Program-made: the position numbers and the translations under genes | Assembly (NCBI GenBank): GCA_001994995.1 | Contig: MDJM01000030.1 | Location: 1 to 64,000 of the forward strand | Length of the DNA stretch: 64,000 nucleotides | Reading direction: 5' to 3' | Source of the DNA: Candidatus Parepulonipiscium sp. PG-Nuni2H_MBin01 | GTDB lineage: Bacteria > Bacillota > Clostridia > Lachnospirales > Cellulosilyticaceae | In this document: positions 44,189 to 52,881 of the stretch, piece after piece | Numbering within the stretch: the stretch's first letter is position 1 | How the letters are laid out: each line of letters starts with the position of its first letter | The notes under the pieces: model-generated | Seen by the model: the letters and a program-made list of their open reading frames with translations, nothing else | Database searches by the model: none | Told to the model about the DNA's origin: nothing

Positions 44189-44535
44189 AATTAACTCTCC
44201 TTTTCTGTTAAATAAAAATAATCTTTCTACTTATGATTATAAACTAAAATTAAGCTACATACTATATGTAATACTTGGAACTAGGCTAGGATATTATTAT
44301 TATACCTTATTATGGGGGGACTGTAATGTAGTACTTATAAGGGGTAGGGGGTGTTTTGTATTTTAAAAAATATTATTAATGTAACGATTATGTAATACTT
44401 GGAATTAAAGTTATTGCGGTATCTTTTAAGCAAAATACCAAATATTGACGAATTAATATAGATTTTATTGGAAATACATGATATAATGGCTTAGTTATAC
44501 AGGTTTTAAATGTTTTCATAGGAGGAATTAATGAA
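44189..44535. other. Intergenic region upstream of tig with repeated motif and promoter
   Basis: This 347-base stretch holds no gene I can support. It contains TATGTAATACTTGGAA twice (44266-44281 and 44389-44404) and a degenerate copy (AATGTAGTACTTATA, 44326-44340), spaced 60 and 63 nt. An inverted repeat TACATA-cta-TATGTA lies at 44257-44271. An extended -10 promoter for tig is at 44479-44487. Confidence 0.6.
44479..44487 (+). promoter_or_regulatory. Extended -10 promoter of tig
   Basis: TG-A-TATAAT (-10 at 44482-44487) lies about 50 nt before the tig start. The -35 region (TAGATT at 17 nt) is weak, as allowed with an extended -10. Confidence 0.6.
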
Positions 44536-45834
44536 ATGAACACTAGTGTAGAAGTTTTAGAGAATAGTCAAGTTAAGTTAATAGTAGAAGTAGGTCAAGG
44601 GGAAGTTACAAAGGCCATTGACAGTGCTTATAAGGAAATGAAAAAAGACTTTAACGTACAGGGGTTTCGTAAAGGGAAAGTTCCTAAGGCTATGATCGAA
44701 AAAATGTATGGTTCTGAAGTATTCTTTAATAATGCTGCTGATATTATAATAGATAATACGTTTGGTAAGGCAATTATGGATAATGATATTAAAGTGGTTG
44801 CACGCCTTCGCAAAGGTGATTTAACAGTAGAAAAGATGTCTAAGGATGCTATGAAATATACAGCAATAATTGCGATTAAACCAGTAGTTGAGTTAGGTCA
44901 GTATAAAAATCTTACTATTGAAGCTGATGAAGTTGTTGTAACTGATGAGGAAATTAACGAGGAGATTGCTAAAGAAGTTAATAAGAATGCTCGTGAAATT
45001 AAGGTAACGGACCGTGCGGTTATGCTTCAAGATAAGGTTACTATTGACTTTAAAGGTTTTGTAGATGGGGAAGCTTTTGCTGGTGGAGAAGCTAATGACC
45101 ACCCATTAGTTATAGGGTCTGGTAGCTTTATACCAGGATTTGAAGAACAACTGATAGGTAAAAACATAGGTGATACTTTTGATGTAAATGTAACTTTTCC
45201 ACAAGAGTACCATTCTGAAGAGTTAAAGGGCAAACCAGCAGTATTTAATGTAACAATAAAAGATATAGACGTGACAGAGTTACCAGAAATTAATGATGAT
45301 TTTGCAGCAGATATTTCTGAATTTGACACATTAGATGAATATAAAGCAGACCTACGGGCAACTCTATTAAAAACAAAAGAAGATGAAAACCTTAGTAACA
45401 TTAATAACACAGCAATTGACTTAGCAGTAAAAAATGCAACGTTTACTATTCCTGAAGCTATGATTGAAGAGGAAATTGATAACCAGATGTCTACTGTTGA
45501 GAATAATATGAAAAGACAAGGTATAGATTTTGCTCAGTATTTACAATTCACTGGTATGGATATGGACGAATTTAGAAATAACTTTAGAGCAGGGGCTATA
45601 ACTCAAATTTCAGGTAGAATAGTGCTTGAAGAAGTTGCTAAGCAAGAAAATGTGGAAATTCCAGATTCAGAACTAGATAAGCAATTAGAAAAGATGGCAG
45701 AGCAGTATAAAATGCCGGTAGAAGAGGTAAAATTGGTAATGAGGGGTAATATAGAGCCTTTAAGAGAAGATCTCAAGACTCAAAAAGCAATGGATATCAT
45801 AACTTCTTCCGCGCAAGTAGTAAAAAAACAATAA
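44536..45834 (+). CDS. tig: Trigger factor
   Basis: A 432-residue ribosome-associated chaperone with peptidyl-prolyl isomerase activity. The N-terminal ribosome-docking loop is GFRKGKVPKAMIEKMYG. The FKBP-type isomerase domain (about 150-245) contains DKVTIDFKGFVDGEAF and FPQEYHSEELKGK. The C-terminal helical arms hold unfolded chains. First gene of tig-clpP-clpX. ATG follows AGGAGGAA. Complete. Confidence 0.96.
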   Translation: MNTSVEVLENSQVKLIVEVGQGEVTKAIDSAYKEMKKDFNVQGFRKGKVPKAMIEKMYGSEVFFNNAADIIIDNTFGKAIMDNDIKVVARLRKGDLTVEKMSKDAMKYTAIIAIKPVVELGQYKNLTIEADEVVVTDEEINEEIAKEVNKNAREIKVTDRAVMLQDKVTIDFKGFVDGEAFAGGEANDHPLVIGSGSFIPGFEEQLIGKNIGDTFDVNVTFPQEYHSEELKGKPAVFNVTIKDIDVTELPEINDDFAADISEFDTLDEYKADLRATLLKTKEDENLSNINNTAIDLAVKNATFTIPEAMIEEEIDNQMSTVENNMKRQGIDFAQYLQFTGMDMDEFRNNFRAGAITQISGRIVLEEVAKQENVEIPDSELDKQLEKMAEQYKMPVEEVKLVMRGNIEPLREDLKTQKAMDIITSSAQVVKKQ

Positions 45835-45852
45835 AATTCGGAGGTTAGATGT

Positions 45853-46434
45853 ATGGCATTAGTTCCAGTAGTAGTAGAGCAAACCAATAGAGGCGAGCGT
45901 TCTTATGATATTTATTCTAGGTTATTAAAGGATAGAATTATATTATTAGGAGACCAAGTAAATCATGTTACTTCAAATTTAATAGTGGCACAGTTGTTAT
46001 TTTTAGAGGCGGAAGACCCAGATAAGGACATTATGTTATATATTAATAGTCCAGGGGGTTCTATATCAGATGGTATGGCTATTTACGATACAATGCATTA
46101 TATTAAGCCAGATGTATCAACAATATGTATGGGTATGGCAGCAAGTATGGGTGCGTTTTTGTTAGCCGGAGGACAGCCTGGCAAGAGGCTTGCACTTCCT
46201 AATGCGGAAATTATGATTCATCAGCCACTTGGTGGGGCGCGTGGTCAGGCTACGGATATTCAAATTCATGCTGAACATATCATTAAGACTAAGGCTAAAA
46301 TGAACTCAATGTTAGCAGAGAACACAGGCCAACCTCTTGAACGAATTGCTCAGGATACTGAGAGAGATTACTATATGAGTGCATTAGAAGCGAAAGAATA
46401 CGGTATCATAGATAGAGTAATTGAAAAATTGTAG
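45853..46434 (+). CDS. clpP: ATP-dependent Clp protease proteolytic subunit
   Basis: A 193-residue serine peptidase forming a 14-mer barrel. Catalytic Ser lies in [11 protein letters not shown], His in [13 protein letters not shown]. The N-terminal [23 protein letters not shown] segment and the [10 protein letters not shown] oxyanion loop are canonical. It lies 18 nt after tig and 13 nt before clpX. Its partner ClpX is next in the operon. Confidence 0.97.
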   Translation: MALVPVVVEQTNRGERSYDIYSRLLKDRIILLGDQVNHVTSNLIVAQLLFLEAEDPDKDIMLYINSPGGSISDGMAIYDTMHYIKPDVSTICMGMAASMGAFLLAGGQPGKRLALPNAEIMIHQPLGGARGQATDIQIHAEHIIKTKAKMNSMLAENTGQPLERIAQDTERDYYMSALEAKEYGIIDRVIEKL

Positions 46435-46447
46435 AAAGAGGTGACTT

Positions 46448-47728
46448 ATGGCTAGTAAGTTTGACGGGACCAAAGACCTAAGATGCTCATTTTGTGGGAA
46501 AGGTCAGGAGCAGGTAAGAAAGCTAATTGCAGGTCCTAATGTTTATATTTGTGATGTGTGTGTGGGGTTGTGTACAGAGATTATTGATGAGGAATTTGAG
46601 GAGTATATGAACTCCGAGGATATTAAGGAGATGCCTACTCCTAAGCAGATTAAGGTGCATTTAGATGATTATGTAATTGGGCAACAGGATGCGAAGAGGG
46701 CTCTGTCAGTTGCTGTTTACAATCACTATAAGCGAATTAAGAAGGGTGCTGACAAAGATGATGGCATTGAATTGCAAAAAAGTAATATTTTGCTGCTTGG
46801 GCCTACTGGTTCTGGTAAAACGTTATTAGCGCAAACTCTAGCTAAGATGTTGAACGTACCTTTTGCGATTGCTGATGCTACTACTTTAACTGAAGCTGGT
46901 TATGTTGGTGAAGATGTTGAGAATATTTTGCTTAAGCTTGTGCAGGCAGCTAATTATGATATTGAGCGCGCTCAAATTGGTATTATTTATATAGATGAGA
47001 TTGATAAGATTACACGTAAATCTGAAAATCCTTCTATTACTAGAGATGTTAGTGGTGAGGGCGTTCAGCAAGCACTTCTTAAAATCTTAGAAGGAACTAC
47101 TGCTTCAGTGCCTCCTCAGGGTGGTAGAAAGCATCCTCATCAAGAATTTTTGCAAATAGATACGACTAATATTCTATTTATTTGTGGTGGTGCCTTCGAT
47201 GGTATTGATAAAATTATTGAAAATAGGACTGGTCAGAAGACTATGGGCTTTGGAGCTAGTATTATGAGTAAAAAAGAAAAATGTGTTGGAGATCTTTTAA
47301 AACAATTAGAGCCACAGGATTTGCTAAAGTTTGGACTTATTCCAGAGTTTGTAGGTCGTGTACCAGCTGTTGTTTCGCTAGAGAGTTTGGATGAAGATGC
47401 GTTAAAACAAATTTTAACGGAACCTAGAAATGCTTTAGTTAAACAATATGCTAAATTGTTTGAGATGGATAATGTAGAACTAGAATTTACTGATGAGGCG
47501 TTAACTCAAGTGGCTAAGCTTGCTATTGAAAGGCAAACTGGTGCTAGGGGGTTAAGAGCTATTTTAGAAGGTGTGATGCGTGATGTTATGTATGAAATTC
47601 CTTCTATGTCAGATGAGTTAGAAAAAGTTATTATTTCCCAAGATGCTATTGAAGGAAAAGAACCTGAATTGGTTTATGCTAAACCTAAGAAACCTCGTAA
47701 GAAAACTACGAAAAGTGAACCAGCTTAA
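46448..47728 (+). CDS. clpX: ATP-dependent Clp protease ATPase subunit ClpX
   Basis: A 426-residue AAA+ unfoldase. The N-terminal zinc-binding domain has CSFCGKGQ and CDVCVGLC. The AAA+ module has Walker [15 protein letters not shown] and Walker [11 protein letters not shown], followed by [18 protein letters not shown]. The C-terminal sensor 2 lies in [11 protein letters not shown]. It delivers substrates to ClpP. A terminator follows. In many Firmicutes lonB comes next; here 7.5 kb of accessory genes intervene. Confidence 0.97.
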   Translation: MASKFDGTKDLRCSFCGKGQEQVRKLIAGPNVYICDVCVGLCTEIIDEEFEEYMNSEDIKEMPTPKQIKVHLDDYVIGQQDAKRALSVAVYNHYKRIKKGADKDDGIELQKSNILLLGPTGSGKTLLAQTLAKMLNVPFAIADATTLTEAGYVGEDVENILLKLVQAANYDIERAQIGIIYIDEIDKITRKSENPSITRDVSGEGVQQALLKILEGTTASVPPQGGRKHPHQEFLQIDTTNILFICGGAFDGIDKIIENRTGQKTMGFGASIMSKKEKCVGDLLKQLEPQDLLKFGLIPEFVGRVPAVVSLESLDEDALKQILTEPRNALVKQYAKLFEMDNVELEFTDEALTQVAKLAIERQTGARGLRAILEGVMRDVMYEIPSMSDELEKVIISQDAIEGKEPELVYAKPKKPRKKTTKSEPA

Positions 47729-47734
47729 ATTTTA

Positions 47735-47768
47735 ATACCAGTGGGCAAATACCTCACTGGTATTTTTA
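47735..47768 (+). terminator. Intrinsic terminator of tig-clpP-clpX
   Basis: ATACCAGTG / CACTGGTAT (47735-47743 and 47755-47763), 9-bp stem followed by TTTTT. Confidence 0.88.
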
Positions 47769-47836
47769 TTACTTACTTTTGTGGCTTGAAGTTATTGTTA
47801 TATGTTGCTAAACTTATATTGAAAGGGAGTGATAAA

Positions 47837-48082
47837 ATGGATATTGTACCAAACAGACCATATAGACATTTTAAGGGAAATTTATATTATGTTCATAACA
47901 TTGTGACTCATACTGAAACGGGTGAGGCGTTAGTTTCTTACCAAGCTTTGTACGAGCCTTATGGGATGTTCGTTAGGCCAGTTGAGATGTTTACAGAGGT
48001 AGTACCTGAAGATAGAGTTGATAATTTAATGGGACAAAAGTTTCGATTTGAATTATTTGAAGGAGGCATTTCGGGTGTATGA
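47837..48082 (+). CDS. DUF1653 domain protein
   Basis: An 81-residue protein matching DUF1653 (PF07866): YRHFKGNLYYVHNIVTHTET near the start and YEPYGMFVRPVEMF in the middle. Function unknown; the domain is often stand-alone. I use ATG 47837 after AAAGGGAGTGA. An in-frame start at 47741 would begin inside the clpX terminator. It overlaps the Sel1-repeat gene by 8 nt, so the two are translationally coupled. Confidence 0.88.
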   Translation: MDIVPNRPYRHFKGNLYYVHNIVTHTETGEALVSYQALYEPYGMFVRPVEMFTEVVPEDRVDNLMGQKFRFELFEGGISGV

Positions 48083-48902
48083 CATTATTGAATTAAAACA
48101 TTTGGCGGAGCAAGGAGATGTACAAGCTCAGTTTAGACTAGGTTTTTACTATGAGCAAGTGCAGGATTATGAGGAGGCTGTGTATTGGTATTCTAAGGTT
48201 GCATCGCGCGGATTTGCTCAGGCTCAGCATCATTTAGGATTATGTTATGCTAGTGGGCGTGGTGTTAAACAGGATTATGCTGAGGCTGTTAGGTTGTTTA
48301 CGTTAGCGGCTAATCAGGATTATAAAGAGGCGCAATTTGATTTAGGTTATTGCATAGCCCATGGTCATGGTGTGGAACTTGATTTTGATGAGGCGGTTAA
48401 ATGGTATACTAAATCAGCAGAGCAAGATTATACAAAGGCTCAGTTTAACTTGGGTCATTGTTATGCTAATGGTCATGGTGTAACACAAAATATAACACAG
48501 GCTACTAAGTGGTATACGAGAGCAGCCGAGCTTGGTGATACTAATGCTCAGTATACTTTAGGTGCTAATTGCTTTAGAGAGAAAAATTATATAAATGCAG
48601 TAAAATGGTTTTCTCAAGCGGCACAAGCTGGCGATGCACAAGCGCAGTATAATTTAGGGGTTTGTTATGCGGCAGGAAATGGCGTACCGCAAAATTTTGA
48701 AGAAGCTGTAGTTTGGTATTCTAAAGCGGCGGCTCAAGATGATGTGGATGCTCAGTATAATTTAGGGGTTTGTTACATTGAAGGTAAGGGTGTAAAACAG
48801 GATTATGAAATGGCTAGCAAGCTATTTACCCAAGCGGCTTTAAGGGGTGACGCGGGTGCTAAAGCTACGTTAGAGGATATGATTAGTAAAGGATTGGTTT
48901 AA
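48075..48902 (+). CDS. Sel1-like repeat (tetratricopeptide-type) protein
   Basis: A 275-residue protein made of about seven Sel1-like repeats of 36 residues, each of the form A.WY.KAAEQGD..AQYNLGVCYA.G.GV.Q. Examples are EAVVWYSKAAAQDDVDAQYNLG and EAVYWYSKVASRGFAQAQHHLG. Such solenoids bind other proteins. There is no signal peptide, so it is cytosolic. Start GTG 48075 is eight bases after AAGGAGG, overlapping the DUF1653 stop. In-frame TTG 48048 has no Shine-Dalgarno. Partner unknown; one repeat is shorter (the ANCFREKNYINAVKWF unit), which is common in this family. Confidence 0.92.
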   Translation: MYDIIELKHLAEQGDVQAQFRLGFYYEQVQDYEEAVYWYSKVASRGFAQAQHHLGLCYASGRGVKQDYAEAVRLFTLAANQDYKEAQFDLGYCIAHGHGVELDFDEAVKWYTKSAEQDYTKAQFNLGHCYANGHGVTQNITQATKWYTRAAELGDTNAQYTLGANCFREKNYINAVKWFSQAAQAGDAQAQYNLGVCYAAGNGVPQNFEEAVVWYSKAAAQDDVDAQYNLGVCYIEGKGVKQDYEMASKLFTQAALRGDAGAKATLEDMISKGLV

Positions 48903-48905
48903 ATC

Positions 48906-48946
48906 CAAAAAAAACAACCAGAGATATTGCGCTGGTTGTTTTTTTG
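48906..48946. terminator. Bidirectional terminator between Sel1-repeat and flavoprotein genes
   Basis: AACAACCAG / CTGGTTGTT (48913-48921 and 48932-48940) with an A-run before and a T-run after. It stands between convergent genes. Confidence 0.88.
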
Positions 48947-49672
48947 TTACGATTTTTTCGATTTAGATTTTACCACTGCTTTATATGCACCTGTGTTAAT
49001 AAGTTTTACAATTGGATTTATTTTACAATCGATAAAATACGCTTTGTCATTCCAACATTTTTTCTGCCAATATTGCTTATCACATTCAACTGTTTTGTAA
49101 GCCAATATTTTTTGGCATTGAAAATATGATAATTCTTTAAGCGAAGGTGAATAGTTGGAAGATAACATACAATTTATAAATTTTTGGCATTCTTTTTTTG
49201 TAACGGGATTATTAATAGTGGACATCCCACGTGTTATAGTCCCTCCATTTAAGGCTCCCCATAAAAGAGCTACTTTATTTAAGTACATAGCAGTTTTTTT
49301 TACTCCCGAACCTTTTGTAGTTACTAATGATAATACTGGTTTACCATAAACTTGAGGCCTATGAAACCATTTACATGTTCGGTCTATAAATGTTTTCATT
49401 TTACCAGAAATATTTTCCATATAAACAGGCGACGCAATAATTATTCCATCACTATTTATTAGTTTTTCCATTATTAATTGTGTATCATCATTTAGAACAC
49501 ATTTATCATGTAGTATGCAAACTTCACAGCCGATACATTCATTAATTTTATACTCAAATAGATTTATTATTTCAACTTCTATATTATAGGTTGCTAAAAT
49601 AGCTGCTGTAGCCTCGATTAACCCATGTGTATACTTTTTTCTTTTACTACCATTTAATGCTATTATTTTCAT
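48947..49672 (-). CDS. NAD(P)H-dependent FMN reductase / flavodoxin-fold protein
   Basis: A 241-residue flavodoxin-fold protein of the FMN-reductase group. The phosphate loop is ALNGSKRKKYTHGLIEA. A cysteine-rich IGCEVCILHDKC segment follows, as in iron-sulfur flavoproteins and related reductases, then DGIIIASPVYMENISGKMKTFIDR. The C-terminal part (about 150-241) is longer than in minimal members and ends in a basic KSKSKKS tail. It likely reduces flavin, quinone or another electron acceptor; the substrate cannot be read. ATG follows AAGGAGTGA. Convergent with the Sel1 gene. Confidence 0.85.
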   Translation of the reverse strand: MKIIALNGSKRKKYTHGLIEATAAILATYNIEVEIINLFEYKINECIGCEVCILHDKCVLNDDTQLIMEKLINSDGIIIASPVYMENISGKMKTFIDRTCKWFHRPQVYGKPVLSLVTTKGSGVKKTAMYLNKVALLWGALNGGTITRGMSTINNPVTKKECQKFINCMLSSNYSPSLKELSYFQCQKILAYKTVECDKQYWQKKCWNDKAYFIDCKINPIVKLINTGAYKAVVKSKSKKS

Positions 49673-49736
49673 TATTTATCACTCCTTATTTAACTTTATT
49701 ATTTATTAAATATAAAAAAAAGGATAGGAACAAACC

Positions 49737-51086
49737 CTATCCAATTGTAAAAGTATTTTTGCCAGCTTCTTTTGAAGCGTATACAGCAACATCAGCAGTA
49801 TTAAATAGCGTATCAAAATCTGAGCAATCTTTAGATACAACTGCCACCCCAATACTTGCGCTAATTGAGACCGAATTTGTATCATCAAAGTAGGTAGCAA
49901 TTAAGGCACTACAAAGTTCTTGACATTTACCAGTAAGGTTAAAATCTGCGGTTTTAGTAAAGACTATAAATTCATCTCCCCCAAAACGGCCAAGTATAGT
50001 ATTTTCATCAAAAAGCGTAACAAGTTTTGATGCTGCCTCTGTAATAGCAATATCTCCTATCGAATGGCTTAAAATATCGTTTACGGCTTTAAAGTTATCC
50101 AAATCAATTATAAATAATGCGCCGTCTGTGTTTGATGTAAGGTAAGAGGAAATAAGTTTTATTGTAGTAGTTTTATTATACAGGCCTGTAAATAAGTCGC
50201 GTTCAGCGCGGGAAAGTAGTTGAAGCTCTTTTTCCTTTTCAGAATGGATATTAACTACACTAATTATCGCTAACCATTCGCCAGTTATGGAATTTTTATG
50301 TAAATTAAACATAATTTTCACCCATTCATACGATGGAGAATTTTCACAAAAACGTGCTTCTACTTCATAATGGGTAATTCCATTGGCATAAATTTGCCTA
50401 ATGTATTCTAACTTGGTCCTATCACGAACTTTATCTCTATCCCCCACATGAATGTAAGGTGTGATAATTTCTCCGAGAAAGGTTGAATAAGATTTTCCTA
50501 TCCATTCGATTGGAGTAATTTTTTGATGCATATAAAAGTTAATTTTATCAGCGTTAATATCTAATTCTATAACTGAAATTGAACGGCTAAGAAGCAACTT
50601 GCGATACATTTGAAGCCTTTCGACTTCTTGGTCTGCTTCATATTTTGCTTGCTGTGTCATGCTAAAGCGTTTAAATATACCTTGTTCGGCAAGGCTAAGT
50701 AAAATAGAAATGCTTATTCCTGTAAGTAGAGTTGGCGCTTCATTAAAATAAAAGTACTCTCCCCTAAACGTGCTGTACATGCGAACAACAATCACGTTTG
50801 CAGTAGCAAAGAAACATGGAAATGTTAGAGCTAAAGTTAATTTATCGGATAGTTTATCGTCATATAATAAGCAAGTTTCACTAAGCAGTAAAGCTATAAT
50901 TATTAAATAAAAATGCCAGGCTTCTGCCCATTGACTGTTAATAACCCAATATATTACTAAACCATTTAAAATACTAACTAAATGCCATAGATATTTAAAA
51001 TTATATTTTGGAGCAATAACTAGACTGTTCATCTTAAGTACGAGATATGAGTTATAACTAAAGAAAATAGCGATCATAATATACAT
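49737..51086 (-). CDS. Membrane-bound diguanylate cyclase (GGDEF)
   Basis: A 449-residue protein when started at ATG 51086, behind GAGGTG; a longer GTG start at 51098 adds four residues. The N-terminal 155 residues hold about five or six membrane helices. A PAS-like region follows (about 170-290). The C-terminal GGDEF domain (about 300-450) has the intact signature RFGGDEF, plus NDILSHSIGDIAI, and so should make cyclic di-GMP from two GTP. The residues where an RxxD inhibitory site would be read DENT, so product inhibition is probably lost. Its promoter appears to share a palindromic -35 box with the divergent dCache gene. Confidence 0.92.
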   Translation of the reverse strand: MYIMIAIFFSYNSYLVLKMNSLVIAPKYNFKYLWHLVSILNGLVIYWVINSQWAEAWHFYLIIIALLLSETCLLYDDKLSDKLTLALTFPCFFATANVIVVRMYSTFRGEYFYFNEAPTLLTGISISILLSLAEQGIFKRFSMTQQAKYEADQEVERLQMYRKLLLSRSISVIELDINADKINFYMHQKITPIEWIGKSYSTFLGEIITPYIHVGDRDKVRDRTKLEYIRQIYANGITHYEVEARFCENSPSYEWVKIMFNLHKNSITGEWLAIISVVNIHSEKEKELQLLSRAERDLFTGLYNKTTTIKLISSYLTSNTDGALFIIDLDNFKAVNDILSHSIGDIAITEAASKLVTLFDENTILGRFGGDEFIVFTKTADFNLTGKCQELCSALIATYFDDTNSVSISASIGVAVVSKDCSDFDTLFNTADVAVYASKEAGKNTFTIG

Positions 51087-51106
51087 ATAACACCTCACTT
51101 TCTTTT

Positions 51107-51158
51107 AGAATAGCATGGACTGGTTAATGTTGCAAGCAATTATATAACATGATATAAT
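51107..51158. promoter_or_regulatory. Divergent promoter pair sharing one palindromic -35 box
   Basis: TTGCAA (51130-51135) is its own reverse complement. Plus strand: TTGCAA, 17 nt, TATAAT (51153-51158), towards the dCache gene. Minus strand: TTGCAA, 17 nt, TATTCT (51112-51107), towards the diguanylate cyclase. Both spacers are exactly 17 nt. Polymerases on the two promoters would compete. The arrangement is read directly; use of both is inference. Confidence 0.65.
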
Positions 51159-51206
51159 ATGCTAAAGGATTTAAAAAAATAATATACGCCTTAAGGAGGA
51201 ATTAAA

Positions 51207-52763
51207 ATGCAAACACTGGGTAAACAGTTGGCTAAAATAGTAAGTGTTCACATAGCGTTGATAGTTACTATTATGACACTGATACATACGATAAGTATAA
51301 GTGTGCAGTTAGAAGATGAAGCCCAAATGATACTAGAGCTTGACAGCAGTATTGAACTGGCGCAATTTGAAGGCTGGTTGGATTCAAACATATTATATTT
51401 AGAAGCTATTAAAGCAGCTATGGAAGCGAATAATGGATTTGAACATCTATATGCCTTTGATGATTACTTTGCCAAGTTACTGGAGGCAAATCCTTATTTA
51501 GTCAATATACTAATTGGTACACAAAATGGTGATATTGTTTCTGCTAAAGAAATTGATGATGAAAATTATGACCCTAGAAACATGTCATGGTATAAGGGTG
51601 CATCTGAAGTTAAAGGTTTGTATATTTCAGAGCCATATTTTTCAATTGCTAGCAAGGAGCAAGTAATTAGTATGTCTATGCCAATCACTAATCCAAATAA
51701 AGATATTGTAGGAGTTATTGCTATAAATATTTCGGTAGATGTTATAAGCGAAACTATTGATGATTTATCAGGGCTTGATGATGTGAAGTTTTTTATTATG
51801 AATGAGCGTTTCCAAATAATTTCTCATAATAATGCTGAATATAATCCTGATGAAGAAGGACTTACGCTTGTTACTGATATTGGAGATTACGAAAGTTTGC
51901 GAGATAATCCGGAGGGGACTATTGTAAGAACTGCGGATGCACAAGGAAATAAACAAATTAGTGTTTATACTAAAGTGCCATTTACTACATGGAAAATTGT
52001 AGCGAGTTATCCTACATCGATGAATACATCTACTGTGTATTTTAATATTATAATGAATATTGTCATCGGTATTGCTGCTGTTTTAATTGGTAGAAGTGGA
52101 CTTATAGCTGCAACGTCTCGTTATATTTCTCCGCTTGAGGAGGGCATTGGCGCGCTGACTCAGCTTAAATATGGCAAGCTTGATATTGATACTTCTCATA
52201 TTGACGTTAATTCTGAAGAGATGGAAGTATTTGTTGAAAGTATCAATGATATTTCTTATAATCTTAAAGGGTATATTAATGAAATTTCTACTACACTTGA
52301 GCAGTATTCAGAAGGTAACTTTGTGCGTAATTGTTCTAATAATTATGTAGGGGATTTTATTGTTATTGATGAGTCTTTAGAGGAAATATCAGTAAAATTA
52401 AAAGATTTGTTAGTTAAAATTGCAGAAGCTGGTGTTGTAGTTGGGTTTGGTTCTACCCAAATTTCAGATGGAGCTAGTTTGTTGGCTGAGGCGACTATGA
52501 GTCAGTTAGAAATGTTGTACGAGTTTAAAAACAATGTGCGTAAAGCTATGGATAATATGAATAGTGCAGATGAAAATGAACGTAATGAGGCTAAAGAGCA
52601 GTTGGTTAAATTAATTGAAGCTGTGCTGTGGGATACGGATAGACTGATAGCGGAAATTGAAGTTACGGTTGTTGTATCGGAGCAAAATTATGCTACTAGT
52701 ATTTCATTAGCTGAGCATGTAGAATATATGAATGGCTATGTTGCGCGTTTTGTTGTAGATTAG
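51207..52763 (+). CDS. dCache-domain membrane receptor without recognisable output domain
   Basis: A 518-residue membrane sensor. Helix 1 (about 11-30) and helix 2 (about 278-297) flank an external dCache domain with the RNMSWYKGA ligand-pocket motif (family DPRxRPWY) and a second PAS-like lobe ending FTTWKIVASYP. A HAMP-like segment (about 298-350) follows. The rest (350-518) resembles the first helix of chemotaxis-receptor signalling domains (TQISDGASLLAEATMSQ), but the conserved hairpin tip that binds CheA/CheW is absent. It is not a normal chemoreceptor; it may act by direct protein contact. Possible link to the divergent diguanylate cyclase. ATG follows AAGGAGG. Complete at its stop, with terminator downstream. 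Confidence 0.85.
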   Translation: MQTLGKQLAKIVSVHIALIVTIMTLIHTISISVQLEDEAQMILELDSSIELAQFEGWLDSNILYLEAIKAAMEANNGFEHLYAFDDYFAKLLEANPYLVNILIGTQNGDIVSAKEIDDENYDPRNMSWYKGASEVKGLYISEPYFSIASKEQVISMSMPITNPNKDIVGVIAINISVDVISETIDDLSGLDDVKFFIMNERFQIISHNNAEYNPDEEGLTLVTDIGDYESLRDNPEGTIVRTADAQGNKQISVYTKVPFTTWKIVASYPTSMNTSTVYFNIIMNIVIGIAAVLIGRSGLIAATSRYISPLEEGIGALTQLKYGKLDIDTSHIDVNSEEMEVFVESINDISYNLKGYINEISTTLEQYSEGNFVRNCSNNYVGDFIVIDESLEEISVKLKDLLVKIAEAGVVVGFGSTQISDGASLLAEATMSQLEMLYEFKNNVRKAMDNMNSADENERNEAKEQLVKLIEAVLWDTDRLIAEIEVTVVVSEQNYATSISLAEHVEYMNGYVARFVVD

Positions 52764-52784
52764 AAGATAGGAATAGGATATAAG

Positions 52785-52829
52785 AAAAAGGCTTAAATGA
52801 CCCGAGGTGGTTGCATTTAAGCCTTTTTT
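52785..52829 (+). terminator. Intrinsic terminator of the dCache gene
   Basis: A 15-bp perfect stem, AAAAAGGCTTAAATG / CATTTAAGCCTTTTT (52785-52799 and 52814-52828), with T-run on plus and A-run before, so it may act on both strands. Confidence 0.9.
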
Positions 52830-52831
52830 AT

Positions 52832-52881
52832 TTAACAAAATTTATTGGTTAACAAAATTTATTGGTTAACAAAATTTGTTG
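52832..52881. repeat. Three tandem 17-bp units
   Basis: TTAACAAAATTTATTGG occurs twice exactly (52832-52848, 52849-52865) and once with changes (TTAACAAAATTTGTTG, 52866-52881). The array ends at the stop codon of the following minus-strand gene. Its role is unknown. Confidence 0.85.
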
